This document shows, in pieces, positions 19,691-27,888 of a stretch of DNA of 64,000 nucleotides. Every line of letters starts with the position of its first letter. Within the stretch, counting starts at the first letter, position 1. This DNA is from Nocardioides zeae (lineage in GTDB: Bacteria; Actinomycetota; Actinomycetes; Propionibacteriales; Nocardioidaceae), in NCBI RefSeq assembly GCF_030818655.1, contig NZ_JAUTAN010000001.1, positions 3,038,001 to 3,102,000 on the forward strand, given 5' to 3'. The position numbers and the translations under genes are program-made. The notes below the pieces were generated by a model, which saw only the letters and a list, made by a program, of their open reading frames with translations, was not told where the DNA came from and did no database searches.

Positions 19691-20275
19691 ATGACCGCGA
19701 CCCCGCTGACGGCACCGCAGCTGCGGTTCTTCGAGGCGGGCCTCGACCTGCTGGCGGAGGAGGGGTACGGCGCGCTCAAGCTCGCCCCCCTCTGCCGTCG
19801 GGTCGGGGTCACGACGGGCAGCTTCTACCACGCGTTCCCGAACTGGCCGACCTACACGGACGCCCTCCTGCAGCACTGGTACCGGGAGCGCACGGGTCGT
19901 GCCCAGGTGCTCGCCGACGAGGAGGACGACCCGACCCGTCGCGTCGAGCTGCTCGTGCGCGCCGCGGTCGACCTGCCCCACGGCGCCGAGGCCGCCATCC
20001 GCGTCTGGGCCGGGGTCGACCCCGCCGTCGCGCAGCTGCAGCAGCAGGTCGACGACCAGCGTCTCGCGACGGTCACCGAGGCCCTCGCGGCCGCGATGCC
20101 GCCCGGCTCCGAGGAGCTCGCCGTCAACCTGGGCCAGGCGGCGTTCTTCCTGCTGGTGGGATACGAGCAGTCCCACGCGACCGGCGGCCGCGAGGCGCTC
20201 GAGTGGGCCCTCCGGCTCATCCAGGACCGGGCGCTGGGCGCCAGGCACCAGCCCGCGCCAGCTCCGCGCCCATGA
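19691..20275 (+). CDS. TetR/AcrR family transcriptional regulator
   Basis: 194 residues. N-terminal HTH: LRFFEAGLDLLAEEGYGALK, then LAPLCRRVGVTTGSFYHAF, the TetR signature around the recognition helix. The C-terminal ligand-binding part is alpha-helical and ends in a proline-rich tail. Start is ATG 19691. The stop codon lies inside the convergent NTF2-like gene (59-base overlap). The target is not evident; neighbours include the NTF2-like and LLM oxidoreductase genes. Confidence 0.85.
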   Translation: MTATPLTAPQLRFFEAGLDLLAEEGYGALKLAPLCRRVGVTTGSFYHAFPNWPTYTDALLQHWYRERTGRAQVLADEEDDPTRRVELLVRAAVDLPHGAEAAIRVWAGVDPAVAQLQQQVDDQRLATVTEALAAAMPPGSEELAVNLGQAAFFLLVGYEQSHATGGREALEWALRLIQDRALGARHQPAPAPRP

Positions 20276-20669
20276 GCTCGACGAGGGTCTCGAGGCCGCG
20301 GAGGGGGCGCACCATGACGGCGAAGTCGACGATCCGGCCGTCGTCGTCCCACGTCAGCATGTCGATGCCGTGCAGGTCGCGGCCGCCCACGACGGTGACG
20401 AACTCCAGCACGGCCGAGCGCTCGTCCCACCACTCCCGCTCGTAGCGCAGCTCCGGACCGAGCACCACGAGCGCGGCGCCGAGGTACGCGGCCGTCAGGT
20501 CCCGGCCCTCCTGCGGCCGGTGCACCGCGGGCGACCGGAAGACCGCCGCGGGCGCGAGCATCTCGCGCAGGCGCACGTCGACGTCCGGGGCGTCGCGGTG
20601 GGCGACCAGGTCGTGCCAGCGGGCGACGGTCGCGGGACGGTCGGCGGGACGGTCGGCGGGGGTGCTCAC
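20217..20669 (-). CDS. nuclear transport factor 2 / SnoaL-like protein
   Basis: 150 residues with the SnoaL/NTF2 fold pattern: a helix with WHDLVAHRDAPDVD, then LAPAAVFRSPAVHRPQEGRD, LGAALVVLGPELRYEREW, and strands ending GIDMLTWDDDGRIVDFAVMVRP. Such proteins include isomerases, cyclases and small-ligand binders; this one is unassigned. Start is GTG 20669. The C-terminal 59 bases overlap the TetR gene on the other strand. Confidence 0.75.
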   Translation of the reverse strand: MSTPADRPADRPATVARWHDLVAHRDAPDVDVRLREMLAPAAVFRSPAVHRPQEGRDLTAAYLGAALVVLGPELRYEREWWDERSAVLEFVTVVGGRDLHGIDMLTWDDDGRIVDFAVMVRPLRGLETLVELMGAELARAGAWRPAPGPG

Positions 20670-20701
20670 CCGTGGCAGTCAAGCAGCACGGGACCCGGCT
20701 G

Positions 20702-21718
20702 TCACGAGCCGCCGAGGGCGGCAGCCAGCGCCCGGTCCGCCTCGAGCAGCGCCGCGCGGTCCCAGGTCGACGTGCTCGCGAGCACCTCCTCCGCCCCGGT
20801 GCGCTCGACCAGCTCCTCCAGCGCGGCCCGCACCTGCGGCGCGGTGCCGGCGAGGGTCCGGTCGAGGTGGGCCTCGACGCGGCGGCGTACCTGGTCGGGC
20901 CACGCCGCCGACCGCAGGTCCGCGGGGCTCTGCAGCGGCCCGAACTCGCCGGTCGTGCGGGACAGTGCCATCGCGTGGGCCTCCGGCAGTGCCAGCTCCC
21001 GCGCCTCGGCGGCGGTGTCAGCCACGACGGCGTCGAGCGAGACCATGACCTGCGGACGCTCGGGGCCGCCGGGGTGCGGGCGGAACGCCGAGCGGTACGC
21101 CGCGAGCGCGTCCCCCACGTCCGCCGAGGCCAGGACGGGTCCGCCGACCACGACCGGCAGGCCGAGGCGCGCGGCGAGGAGGAGGCCGCGCCCGGTGGCG
21201 AGCACGTGGAGCGGGATGGCGCGCCCCGTCGCGGGACGCACGGTGACCTCCGCGGTGCCGTCGAGGTGCGCCCGCAGCTCCTCGACGTCGGCGGCGAACG
21301 CCTCCGCTCCCGCGGCGAGCGCCGCGTCGACGTCGGGGCCGGGGTCGTGGCGCAGCGCGCGGCGGACCGGCGCCGTGAACCCCAAGGACCTCCCCACGCC
21401 CAGGTCGATGCGGCCGGGGTGGAGGGCGTCGAGCATGCGGAACTGCTCGGCGACGACGAGCGGCTGGTGGTGGGGCAGCATCACGCCGCCGGACCCGAGC
21501 CGGATCGACGACGTGGCGGCACCGACGGCGGCGAGCAGCACCGGCGGTGAGCCCGAGGCGACCCCGGGCACGCCGTGGTGCTCCGCCACCCAGAACCGGT
21601 GCAGGCCCAGCTCCTCGGCGTGCCGGGCCCGCGCGATCGTGTCGTGCAGCGCCTCGCCGTCCGGACGGCCGGCGCGGGTGCGGGAGCGGTCGAGCAGCGA
21701 GAGCCTCACGCCGGGCAC
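20702..21718 (-). CDS. LLM-class flavin-dependent oxidoreductase (MsnO8-like)
   Basis: About 338 residues with a luciferase-like TIM-barrel pattern: LSLLDRS at the N-terminus, RHAEELGLHRFWVAEHHGVP, IRLGSGGVMLPHHQPL, RIDLGVGRSLGF and HVLATGRGLLLAARLGLPVV. These features match the MsnO8-type branch of F420- or FMN-dependent monooxygenases; substrate unknown. Start GTG 21718 is in a poor ribosome-binding context; a GTG three codons on (VRLSLLD) is equally possible. Confidence 0.85.
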   Translation of the reverse strand: MPGVRLSLLDRSRTRAGRPDGEALHDTIARARHAEELGLHRFWVAEHHGVPGVASGSPPVLLAAVGAATSSIRLGSGGVMLPHHQPLVVAEQFRMLDALHPGRIDLGVGRSLGFTAPVRRALRHDPGPDVDAALAAGAEAFAADVEELRAHLDGTAEVTVRPATGRAIPLHVLATGRGLLLAARLGLPVVVGGPVLASADVGDALAAYRSAFRPHPGGPERPQVMVSLDAVVADTAAEARELALPEAHAMALSRTTGEFGPLQSPADLRSAAWPDQVRRRVEAHLDRTLAGTAPQVRAALEELVERTGAEEVLASTSTWDRAALLEADRALAAALGGS

Positions 21719-21755
21719 AACGACGGGCCCCGCCCGGGCCTTCCCCCGGCCCCCC

Positions 21756-22958
21756 TCACGGCAGCAGCGACTCCACGACCTCGACGGCGCGGTCGAGACC
21801 GCCGAGGGCGGCGACCTCGGCCGCCAGCGCCGCCGACCGGGCCACGACCTCCGGCGTGGTGACGGCGTCGAGCGCGGCGCGGAGGCCGTCCACGTCGACG
21901 GTCGCGCTGTCGATCCGCACCGCGACGCCCGCCGCGACGAGCGCGTCGGCGTTGTCGAACTGGTCGACGTCCTGCGGCGCGGCGATCATCGGGGTCCCCG
22001 TCACCAGCCCCTCGTTGGCGCCGCCCATCCCGGCGTGCGTGAGGAACGCCGCCGCGTGGTCGAGGATCTCGCGTTGCGGCACCCACGGGTGGATCTCCAC
22101 GTTCGGCGGCAGCGGCCGTCCGCCGGTCACCTCCTCGACGGTGACGTGCCGGCCGACCTGCAGCACGAGGTGCCAGTCGGGCCGGTCGCCGAAGGCGGCG
22201 AGGCACCGCCGGTAGAGCTCCGGCTGCTTCGTGAACGCCGTGCCGAGCGACACCAGGAGCACCCGGCCCGACGCGGGCGGCGTCCAGGCGGCGGCGTCGG
22301 CGCGGCGTACCGCCGGCCCCGTGAACGTGTAGACCTCCCGGTCCACGCGGTCGGCGTGGGGCTGCAGCGACTCGGGCACGAGCACCACGCAGCGCGGCGG
22401 ACGGCCGAGGTAGTGCAGCGGGTCGTCCGTGACGCCCTCCGTCGCGAGCATCGCGCGCTGCCGCTCCAGGTAGGCCGCGCCCCGCGGGTCGCCGCGCACC
22501 CACGAGGTGAACTCCGCCATGTCCTCCTCGTAGCCCTCCCACGCGACGTACGTCGGCGAGAGCTGCAGCGCCGGGATCCCCCACGCGTCCGCGAGCAGGC
22601 GCGCGGGGATGCCGGCGATGTCGTAGAGGAACAGGTCGGGGCGGTCGTCGGCGAAGCGCTCGCGCACGGCCGGGAGCATCACCTCGTACTCGTCCTGGAA
22701 GCGCGCGAGGTGGTCGATCGCGTCCCCCTCGAAGGCCTCCTCGGGACCGTCGCCCTCGCCCCGTCCGGCGTGGTTCGTGCGGGGCAGCACGGAGGAGTAC
22801 GGCGCGAGCTCCGCCCCCGTCGCCTCGATCGTCTCCCGGAAGGAGGGGTCGTTGACGTAGGTCACCCGGTGGCCGCGCTCCACGAGCCGGCGGACCACCT
22901 CGAGGCTGGGGTTGACGTGGCCGGGGGCCGGGATGCTGACCATGGCGAGGTGCGCCAC
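21756..22958 (-). CDS. macrolide-type (MGT family) glycosyltransferase, GT1
   Basis: About 400 residues, GT-B fold. N-terminal acceptor half starts AHLAMVSIPAPGHVNPSLEV, with the conserved His of GT1 enzymes. The C-terminal nucleotide-sugar site is VEIHPWVPQREILDHAAAFL, THAGMGGANEGLVTGTPMIA, then PQDVDQFDNAD. This pattern matches MGT-family enzymes such as oleandomycin glycosyltransferase, which inactivate macrolides by glucosylation, but many have other small-molecule acceptors. GTG 22958 follows CGAGGAGG. No polyketide genes lie nearby, so a detoxifying role is an inference. Confidence 0.88.
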   Translation of the reverse strand: MAHLAMVSIPAPGHVNPSLEVVRRLVERGHRVTYVNDPSFRETIEATGAELAPYSSVLPRTNHAGRGEGDGPEEAFEGDAIDHLARFQDEYEVMLPAVRERFADDRPDLFLYDIAGIPARLLADAWGIPALQLSPTYVAWEGYEEDMAEFTSWVRGDPRGAAYLERQRAMLATEGVTDDPLHYLGRPPRCVVLVPESLQPHADRVDREVYTFTGPAVRRADAAAWTPPASGRVLLVSLGTAFTKQPELYRRCLAAFGDRPDWHLVLQVGRHVTVEEVTGGRPLPPNVEIHPWVPQREILDHAAAFLTHAGMGGANEGLVTGTPMIAAPQDVDQFDNADALVAAGVAVRIDSATVDVDGLRAALDAVTTPEVVARSAALAAEVAALGGLDRAVEVVESLLP

Positions 22959-23071
22959 GGGTCCTCCTCGAGGTCGTCGGACGGCGGGCGTCACGACCGT
23001 AGCCAGCCGCCTGCCAGGAGCGCGACGGCTTTTCGTGGCGCTCGCGCAGCGTCGACCGGGTACCGGCTTGG

Positions 23072-23704
23072 GTGAGCACCACTACTGTCGTGACCACGTC
23101 CCGTCCGCTCGAGCCGGGGGCGCTCCAACGAGTGGGGAGACCCAGTGCAGACGAGGCGACCGACGTGAATCCCGAGACGCGGACAGAGGGGACGGCCGAC
23201 GTGACCACCGCAGGCGCGAGCACGGCCCGGGCGGGCAGCCCCGCCGAGGGCGTCGCCCGCACGTACGACGCATCGCTGCCCTTCGCGGACGCGTCCGCGA
23301 ACCTGGCCCGCCACGACCTGCTCGACCAGCTGCGTCCCCTCGGGCTCGAGCGCCACGTGGTCGAGGACGCGACGACGATCCTCCACGAGCTGGTGCGCAA
23401 CGGGATCGACCACGGCGCGCCGTGCGAGGACCACACGCTGGAGGTGCGCTGGGACGTCGGCGACGACCTCCTCACGCTGCGGGTGACCGACTGCGGCACC
23501 CCCAACGGCGCCTGCCCGCCGGAGTGCGTCGACGACGACTGCTCCGACCACGCCGAGCGGTGGCGGAGCAAGATCCTCACGCCCATCGCGCCCGACGCGC
23601 TGCGCGGACGGGGGCTGCACCTCGTCGACGCCCTCAGCGAGTCGTGGGACGTCGAGACGGGCGAGGAGGGCACGACGGTGTCCGCCCAGGTGCGGCTCCG
23701 ATGA
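23072..23704 (+). CDS. RsbW-like ATP-binding protein (anti-sigma/serine kinase type)
   Basis: GHKL-type (HATPase_c_2) domain in the last 150 residues: N-box ILHELVRNGIDHG, a V-T-D-C-G motif, then G2-type RGRGLHLVDALSESWDV. In place of the usual ATP lid it has a Cys-rich piece (CGTPNGACPPECVDDDC), with four Cys that could bind a metal or sense redox. The true start is uncertain: GTG 23072, 23165 or 23201 are possible, and only 23201 has a convincing ribosome-binding site (GAGGGG). It overlaps the STAS gene by 4 bases (ATGA), so this is a kinase/antagonist-type pair. Confidence 0.75.
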   Translation: MSTTTVVTTSRPLEPGALQRVGRPSADEATDVNPETRTEGTADVTTAGASTARAGSPAEGVARTYDASLPFADASANLARHDLLDQLRPLGLERHVVEDATTILHELVRNGIDHGAPCEDHTLEVRWDVGDDLLTLRVTDCGTPNGACPPECVDDDCSDHAERWRSKILTPIAPDALRGRGLHLVDALSESWDVETGEEGTTVSAQVRLR

Positions 23705-24084
23705 CGGCCGAGGACGAGCAGGACACCGACCTGCTGGAGCTGGCCAGCGACATCGACCACGGCCGCGTGACGGTCACCGGCGGTGTCTTCACGGACCTCG
23801 ACGCACGCCGCCTCGAGCACGAGCTCATCGATGCCGCCGGGACGCAGCCGGGCGGGACCCTCGCCGTCGACCTCAGCGGCGTGACCTTCCTGCCCAGCCG
23901 CGCGATCCGCTCCCTCGTCATGGCACAGCGGTCGGCCAGCGCCCGCGGCACGACGCTCCGCCTCCTCGCCGCCGAGGGATCGCTGAGTCGACGGATGCTG
24001 CGGGCGGTGGGGTTCGACGTCCAGGACCCGATCGCGGCGGACGAGGACAGCCAGGACGGCCCGCCCCCGTGGACCGCGTCGTGA
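23701..24084 (+). CDS. STAS domain protein (anti-sigma antagonist-like)
   Basis: 127 residues. The STAS fold is seen in RVTVTGGVFTDLDARRLEHE, LAVDLSGVTFLPSRAIRSLV and LRLLAAEGSLSRRMLRAVGF. In classical SpoIIAA/RsbV proteins the loop reads DSSG, with a phosphorylated Ser; here it reads LPSRA, so the second Ser and the Gly are missing. It may work without phosphorylation or use another residue. Start ATG 23701 overlaps the ATP-binding protein's stop. Its stop overlaps the next gene's GTG (24081-24084). Confidence 0.8.
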   Translation: MTAEDEQDTDLLELASDIDHGRVTVTGGVFTDLDARRLEHELIDAAGTQPGGTLAVDLSGVTFLPSRAIRSLVMAQRSASARGTTLRLLAAEGSLSRRMLRAVGFDVQDPIAADEDSQDGPPPWTAS

Positions 24085-24920
24085 GCAGCCGCACCTCGTC
24101 GGTCGACGGCACGAGCCTGCGCCGCGTCGTCGGCGCCTCCGCAGCGGTGGTGGCGGCCGTCCAGGCCGGCACCGCGGTGGTCGCCCTCCGCCGCGGCCGC
24201 CGCGACTACGCCGACGCCGCGTGGGGTCCCGGTCTCGCCGCGGTGGCGGTCACGAGCGCCGCGCTCGGCTCCGGCGACCCCTGGCGCCGCTGGGCCCTGG
24301 CCGGCGTCACCACGGCGTGGGCGGTCCGGCTGGAGCGCCTCATGCTCGGGCGGGTGCGCGGCACCGACGAGGAGGACGAGCGCTACACCGAGTTCCTCGA
24401 CGGCGACGGCACCGCCGCGGTCGTGGCGAAGGTGTTCGTGACCCAGGGCCTCGCCCAGCTCGCCGTCTCGGCCCCGCTCCAGCTCGCCGCGGCGAGCACG
24501 CTCCCCCGCACGCCCCGTCGCTGGCTGTTCCCCGCGGGCATGGCGGTCATGGTGGCGGGCGCGGTCGTCGAGGCCGCGGCCGACCGGCAGAAGGCCCGCT
24601 TCATGGAGCGCGACCGCGACGAGCGGCCCGACGTGCTCGACACCGGCCTGTGGGGGCTCTCGCGCCACCCGAACTACCTCGGCGACTCCGTCGTCTGGGA
24701 CGGCGCGTGGGTCGCCGCCGCCGCCTCCGCGCCCGGCGCCTGGACCTTCCCGGCCCCGGTCGCCATGTCGTACTTCCTCGTCTTCGCCACCGGGGCCAAG
24801 CGCACCGAGCGGCGGATGGAGGACCGGCCGGCCTACCGCGACTACCAGCGGCGGGTCCCGTTCTTCCTGCCGCTCCCCCGACGGTCCGGGGGCTCAGTCC
24901 AGGCGGGCGACGAAGGCTGA
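24081..24920 (+). CDS. DUF1295 membrane protein (steroid 5-alpha-reductase-like)
   Basis: About 279 residues with several hydrophobic segments (SAAVVAAVQAGTAVVAL, FPAGMAVMVAGAVVEAAADR and others). The C-terminal signature of the DUF1295/steroid-5-alpha-reductase/ICMT-like group is present: QKARFMERDRDERPDV, GLWGLSRHPNYLGDSVVW, then RRMEDRPAYRDYQRR. Biochemical role unknown; related enzymes reduce or methylate hydrophobic substrates with NADPH or SAM. GTG 24081 overlaps the STAS stop; GTG 24069 is an alternative. The end overlaps a convergent hydrolase gene by 27 bases. Confidence 0.82.
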   Translation: MSSRTSSVDGTSLRRVVGASAAVVAAVQAGTAVVALRRGRRDYADAAWGPGLAAVAVTSAALGSGDPWRRWALAGVTTAWAVRLERLMLGRVRGTDEEDERYTEFLDGDGTAAVVAKVFVTQGLAQLAVSAPLQLAAASTLPRTPRRWLFPAGMAVMVAGAVVEAAADRQKARFMERDRDERPDVLDTGLWGLSRHPNYLGDSVVWDGAWVAAAASAPGAWTFPAPVAMSYFLVFATGAKRTERRMEDRPAYRDYQRRVPFFLPLPRRSGGSVQAGDEG

Positions 24921-25637
24921 GAGCACGGCGGCCAGCTCCGCCGGCCGCTCCTGCGGCACGAGGTGGGCGGCGCCGTCGACCTCGACCAGCTCGGTCTCGC
25001 GGGCGACCGCGCCGTTGAGCTCGTGCTGCGCGGCGGCGCCGAGGTCGCCGTCCTCGGCGCCCGCCACGACGAGGGCGGGCACGTCGAGGCGCGGCACGCG
25101 GGCCGACCAGTCCTCGCGCGACCCCGCCAGCAGCCAGCGCCGCCACGCGACGGGATCGGCGCGCCGCAGGTCCGCCACCGCCGCCTCGTGCAGCGCCGCG
25201 GGGAGCGGCTCGTGGGTGTTCATGGCGACGAACTCCGCCGCCGCGACCTCGTCGAGGGGGCCGTCCTGCGCCCAGGCGAGCATCTGGCGACGCCGGTCCT
25301 CCGCCATCGGCTCGGGGACGACCGGGGAGGCGGCGACGAGCACGACCCCCGCGAGGTCGGGCGGTGGCGGGACGACCGCACCGGCCGCGAGGAGCGTGGC
25401 GATCTTGCCGCCCATGCTGTGCCCGAGCAGGACGAGCGGGCCGGGAGCGCTCGGGAGGTCCGCGACGCGACGGGCGACGTGCCGCACGGTGGCGGCGCAG
25501 TCCGCGATGCCGGGGGCGCCGGACCCGAAGCCGGGCAGGTCGAGGGCGGTGACGCCCACCGTCGGACCGAGCTCCGCCGTCAGGGCGTCGAACGACCGCG
25601 AGCTGCCTCCGAGGGCGTGGAGGCAGACGAGCCGCAC
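24894..25637 (-). CDS. alpha/beta-fold hydrolase
   Basis: 247 residues. The nucleophile elbow is LLGHSMGGKIATL (Ser), preceded by LVCLHALGGSSRSFD, the oxyanion-type loop. The acid is probably in VAGAEDGDLGAA and the catalytic His in VDGAAHLVPQE. The fold is that of small esterases and lactonases; substrate unknown. It starts 8 bases after the stop of the STAS gene on the same strand, so they form a two-gene operon. Confidence 0.82.
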   Translation of the reverse strand: MRLVCLHALGGSSRSFDALTAELGPTVGVTALDLPGFGSGAPGIADCAATVRHVARRVADLPSAPGPLVLLGHSMGGKIATLLAAGAVVPPPPDLAGVVLVAASPVVPEPMAEDRRRQMLAWAQDGPLDEVAAAEFVAMNTHEPLPAALHEAAVADLRRADPVAWRRWLLAGSREDWSARVPRLDVPALVVAGAEDGDLGAAAQHELNGAVARETELVEVDGAAHLVPQERPAELAAVLSAFVARLD

Positions 25638-25645
25638 GGGCGCGA

Positions 25646-25993
25646 TCAGCCGACCAGGTCGCCCGTGCCGCCGGCGGGCTCGCCCACCGGCACGCCGACG
25701 ACGCTGAGCACACGGTGCGCCAGCGTGCCGGCGCGGGCGGTGAGCGTGACCGCCACGCCGTCACGCTCGGCCCGCCGCGCGAGGGCGATGAGGGTGCCCA
25801 CCGCGAGGCTGGGCAGGAAGTCGATGTCGCTGAGGTCGAGGGAGACGTTGCGCGTGAAGCCCTCGGTCGCGCCGGTCACTTCGAAGTCGAGCCGCTCGAG
25901 GTCCTCCTGCTCGTAGACGCCACCCGTGACGCGCAGGTCGCCCGGCGCGGTGTGGTGGATCCGGAGGGAGTCGGCGGGTGCGGGGTGGTTCAC
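25646..25993 (-). CDS. STAS domain protein (second copy type)
   Basis: 115 residues, clearly related in layout to the STAS protein at 23701: LRVTGGVYEQEDLERLDFEV, VSLDLSDIDFLPSLAVGTLI, then a short LAHRVLSVVGV end. The same FLPS loop replaces the DSSG phosphorylation site, so both proteins belong to one variant subgroup. Start is GTG 25993, preceded by GGAAGG. It forms an operon with the alpha/beta hydrolase gene. Confidence 0.78.
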   Translation of the reverse strand: MNHPAPADSLRIHHTAPGDLRVTGGVYEQEDLERLDFEVTGATEGFTRNVSLDLSDIDFLPSLAVGTLIALARRAERDGVAVTLTARAGTLAHRVLSVVGVPVGEPAGGTGDLVG

Positions 25994-26164
25994 GGATCAG
26001 CCTTCCGACGAGGGGATGCAGCACGAGACGGATCGAAGGGCCGAGCCGCGATGCCCATCATGCAGTCTTCAACGGAAAATATCTACACAGAGAATTCTGG
26101 GGGCCTGTTGAGGTATTGCACCTCACGGGGGTACCGGCCCCCGGGACCACCACGAGGAGGACAC

Positions 26165-26359
26165 GTGTACGAGGACGCCCGACCCTGCCAGGTGTGCGGC
26201 AGCGCCGTCCGGCTCGGACCCCACCGACCCGACCCCGACGACCGCACCACGCCCGTCGGCCCGCGCGACGGCGTCGTCGGGGGCGCCGACCCGACCGTCG
26301 ACGACCGCGTGTGCACGAACGACGCGTGCCCCACGCACGAGGGGCACGGCGAGCCCTGA
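26165..26359 (+). CDS. small Cys-containing protein (64 aa), zinc-ribbon-like
   Basis: GTG 26165 lies four bases after a perfect AGGAGG (26155-26160), strong evidence for translation. The 64-residue product begins with CQVCGSAVRLG and ends with VCTNDACPTHEGHG, two CxxC-like pairs (C-x2-C and C-x4-C) flanking a polar middle. This would suit a small zinc ribbon. No named family was recognised. It is preceded by an unusually AT-rich patch (26045-26115) that may be its promoter. Confidence 0.72.
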   Translation: MYEDARPCQVCGSAVRLGPHRPDPDDRTTPVGPRDGVVGGADPTVDDRVCTNDACPTHEGHGEP

Positions 26360-26407
26360 GCCGAGCCCTGAGCCGAGCGGGGGCCGAGCGGGGGCCGAGC
26401 GGGGGCC
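26351..26407. repeat. short tandem repeats between convergent genes
   Basis: Two 12-base GAGCCCTGAGCC units (26351-26374) are followed by three 11-base GAGCGGGGGCC units (26375-26407). They fill the gap between the small Cys protein and the convergent membrane-protein gene. Confidence 0.75.
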
Positions 26408-26414
26408 GACGGGC

Positions 26415-26720
26415 TCAGGCGGCGAGCGTGACCGGCTGCGGGTCCTCGTCGGACCGCACCTCGTCGAGGACGACCCGCGCGCCCCGCCGCTCGCGCAGCG
26501 CCACGACGAGCGCCCGGAGGCCCAGCGCGGCCCACACCAGGTTCGAGGCGGCGCTCGGCCACGCGCCGTACAGGGCGGCGCCCGCCGACGCGAGCAGACC
26601 GCCGACGCCGTTGAGCAGCGCGTAGCGCACCGAGAGGGACGACATCCGTCCGGTGGAGTGGAGGGCGAAGGCTCCGATCGTCCCGATCGTCCCGACCCAT
26701 CCCAGCACTGCCGCGAGCAT
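26415..26720 (-). CDS. small membrane protein, CBU_0592-like domain
   Basis: 101 residues starting at ATG 26720, preceded by GGGAAGAG. The pattern LGWVGTIGTIGAFALHSTGR, then SVRYALLNGVGGLLAS and AASNLVWAALGLRALVVAL, matches the three-helix CBU_0592-like membrane domain. It keeps the conserved Asn-x-x-Gly in the second helix. The C-terminal 25 residues are charged. Function is unknown for the family. Confidence 0.75.
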   Translation of the reverse strand: MLAAVLGWVGTIGTIGAFALHSTGRMSSLSVRYALLNGVGGLLASAGAALYGAWPSAASNLVWAALGLRALVVALRERRGARVVLDEVRSDEDPQPVTLAA

Positions 26721-26904
26721 TCTCTTCCCGACCTTCTCCGCGAGGCCGCGAGCGCGGCCGACCGGCATGGATCGTGGACCACGACCGGCCCCCGGCGGGA
26801 GTGCCGGAACCCCGCACCCGGGCTTCAGCAACGCTGAAGAGGCACAGCCGCGCGGCGCTCCCGCGGGGATGGGTCGCCGAGGTCACACCCCGGTACGCCG
26901 CCGC

Positions 26905-27828
26905 TCACCCCAGCGGGTCGGCTCCGCCGTGCGCCGCCGCCTCCTGGCTCACCAGCGAGGTGACCGTGACGGCCGGACCGGGCGTCGGCCCGCGGGACTC
27001 GTGGTGGCGCGCGACGATGCGACGCACCCCCAGCCCCTCGATCTCGAGCACCACCACGCCCGGCGGCGTGAGGCCCTGCAGGGCCAGGGCCGGAGCGAGG
27101 GCGACCCCCTCGCCGGCGGCGACGAGGGCGAGGGCGGTCTGCAGCCCGAAGTACGCGTGCTTGACGACGCCGCCGAGGCCGAGCCCGCGGCGTACCCGCG
27201 CGATGGCCCGCGCGCTGGCCTCCGAGTCCGCGACCCCGAGCCAGGGCACGGAGGAGCCGCGCAGACCCTCGAGGTCGGCGGACTCCAACGCCCCCACCGG
27301 CGCGACGACCCGCCAGGGGTCGTCGAGCAGGTGGTGCTCCACGACGCTGGCCGGGAGCCGGGCCGTCTCGTCGGTGTCGGTCTCGATGACGGCGACGTCG
27401 AGGTGCCCGGTGCGCAGCCGCCGCATGAGCACGTCGCGCTCCGCCTCCGCGACGATGACGTCGAGGTCGGGGTGCTGGAGGCGCCAGCGCGGCAGGGCCG
27501 GCACGAGGATGGTGCGGAGGAAGCTCTCGAAGGCCCCGACCCGCACGGTGCCGGACAGCGACGCGCCGGCGGCGTCGAGCCGCACGGCGGCGAGGTTGAG
27601 GGTGCGCTCCACCTCCTCGCCCGCCTCGGCGAGGGTCGCGCCGGCCGGGGTCAGGACGGTGCCGCGGACCGTGCGGCGGATGAGCGCCTGGCCGGTCTCG
27701 CGCTCGAGCCGAGCCACCTGCTGGGACACCGCGGAGGGTGACACCCCGAGCTGCTCGGCCGCCGCGAGGATCCCTCCGGAGCGGGCGACCGCCACGAGGA
27801 ACCGCAGCCGTCGCGGGTCGATCTCCAC
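26905..27828 (-). CDS. LysR family transcriptional regulator
   Basis: 307 residues. The N-terminal winged HTH is LRFLVAVARSGGILAAAEQL, then GVSPSAVSQQVARLERETGQ, the LysR signature, followed by a linker helix and two effector-binding subdomains (SGTVRVGAFESFL...). GTG 27828 is preceded by GAGGG. A strong terminator separates it from the upstream luxR/ccr genes. Its target cannot be told from its neighbours: there is no divergent gene on its 5' side. Confidence 0.88.
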   Translation of the reverse strand: MEIDPRRLRFLVAVARSGGILAAAEQLGVSPSAVSQQVARLERETGQALIRRTVRGTVLTPAGATLAEAGEEVERTLNLAAVRLDAAGASLSGTVRVGAFESFLRTILVPALPRWRLQHPDLDVIVAEAERDVLMRRLRTGHLDVAVIETDTDETARLPASVVEHHLLDDPWRVVAPVGALESADLEGLRGSSVPWLGVADSEASARAIARVRRGLGLGGVVKHAYFGLQTALALVAAGEGVALAPALALQGLTPPGVVVLEIEGLGVRRIVARHHESRGPTPGPAVTVTSLVSQEAAAHGGADPLG

Positions 27829-27840
27829 CCTGCACCCTCT

Positions 27841-27876
27841 CCTCCGCGCCCGGCGCGGGTGCACCGGGCGCGGAGG
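27841..27876 (-). terminator. terminator hairpin after the ccr-luxR operon
   Basis: Perfect 13-bp stem: CCTCCGCGCCCGG (27841-27853) and its complement (27864-27876), loop of 10 bases. It lies 12 bases after the stop of the LuxR-type gene on the minus strand. Confidence 0.7.
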
Positions 27877-27888
27877 ATCATAGGGCGG

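Noticed and set aside
26351..26407. Possible CRISPR-like array
   Set aside because: The repeats are 11-12 bases and directly joined, with no spacers; this is a simple tandem repeat.
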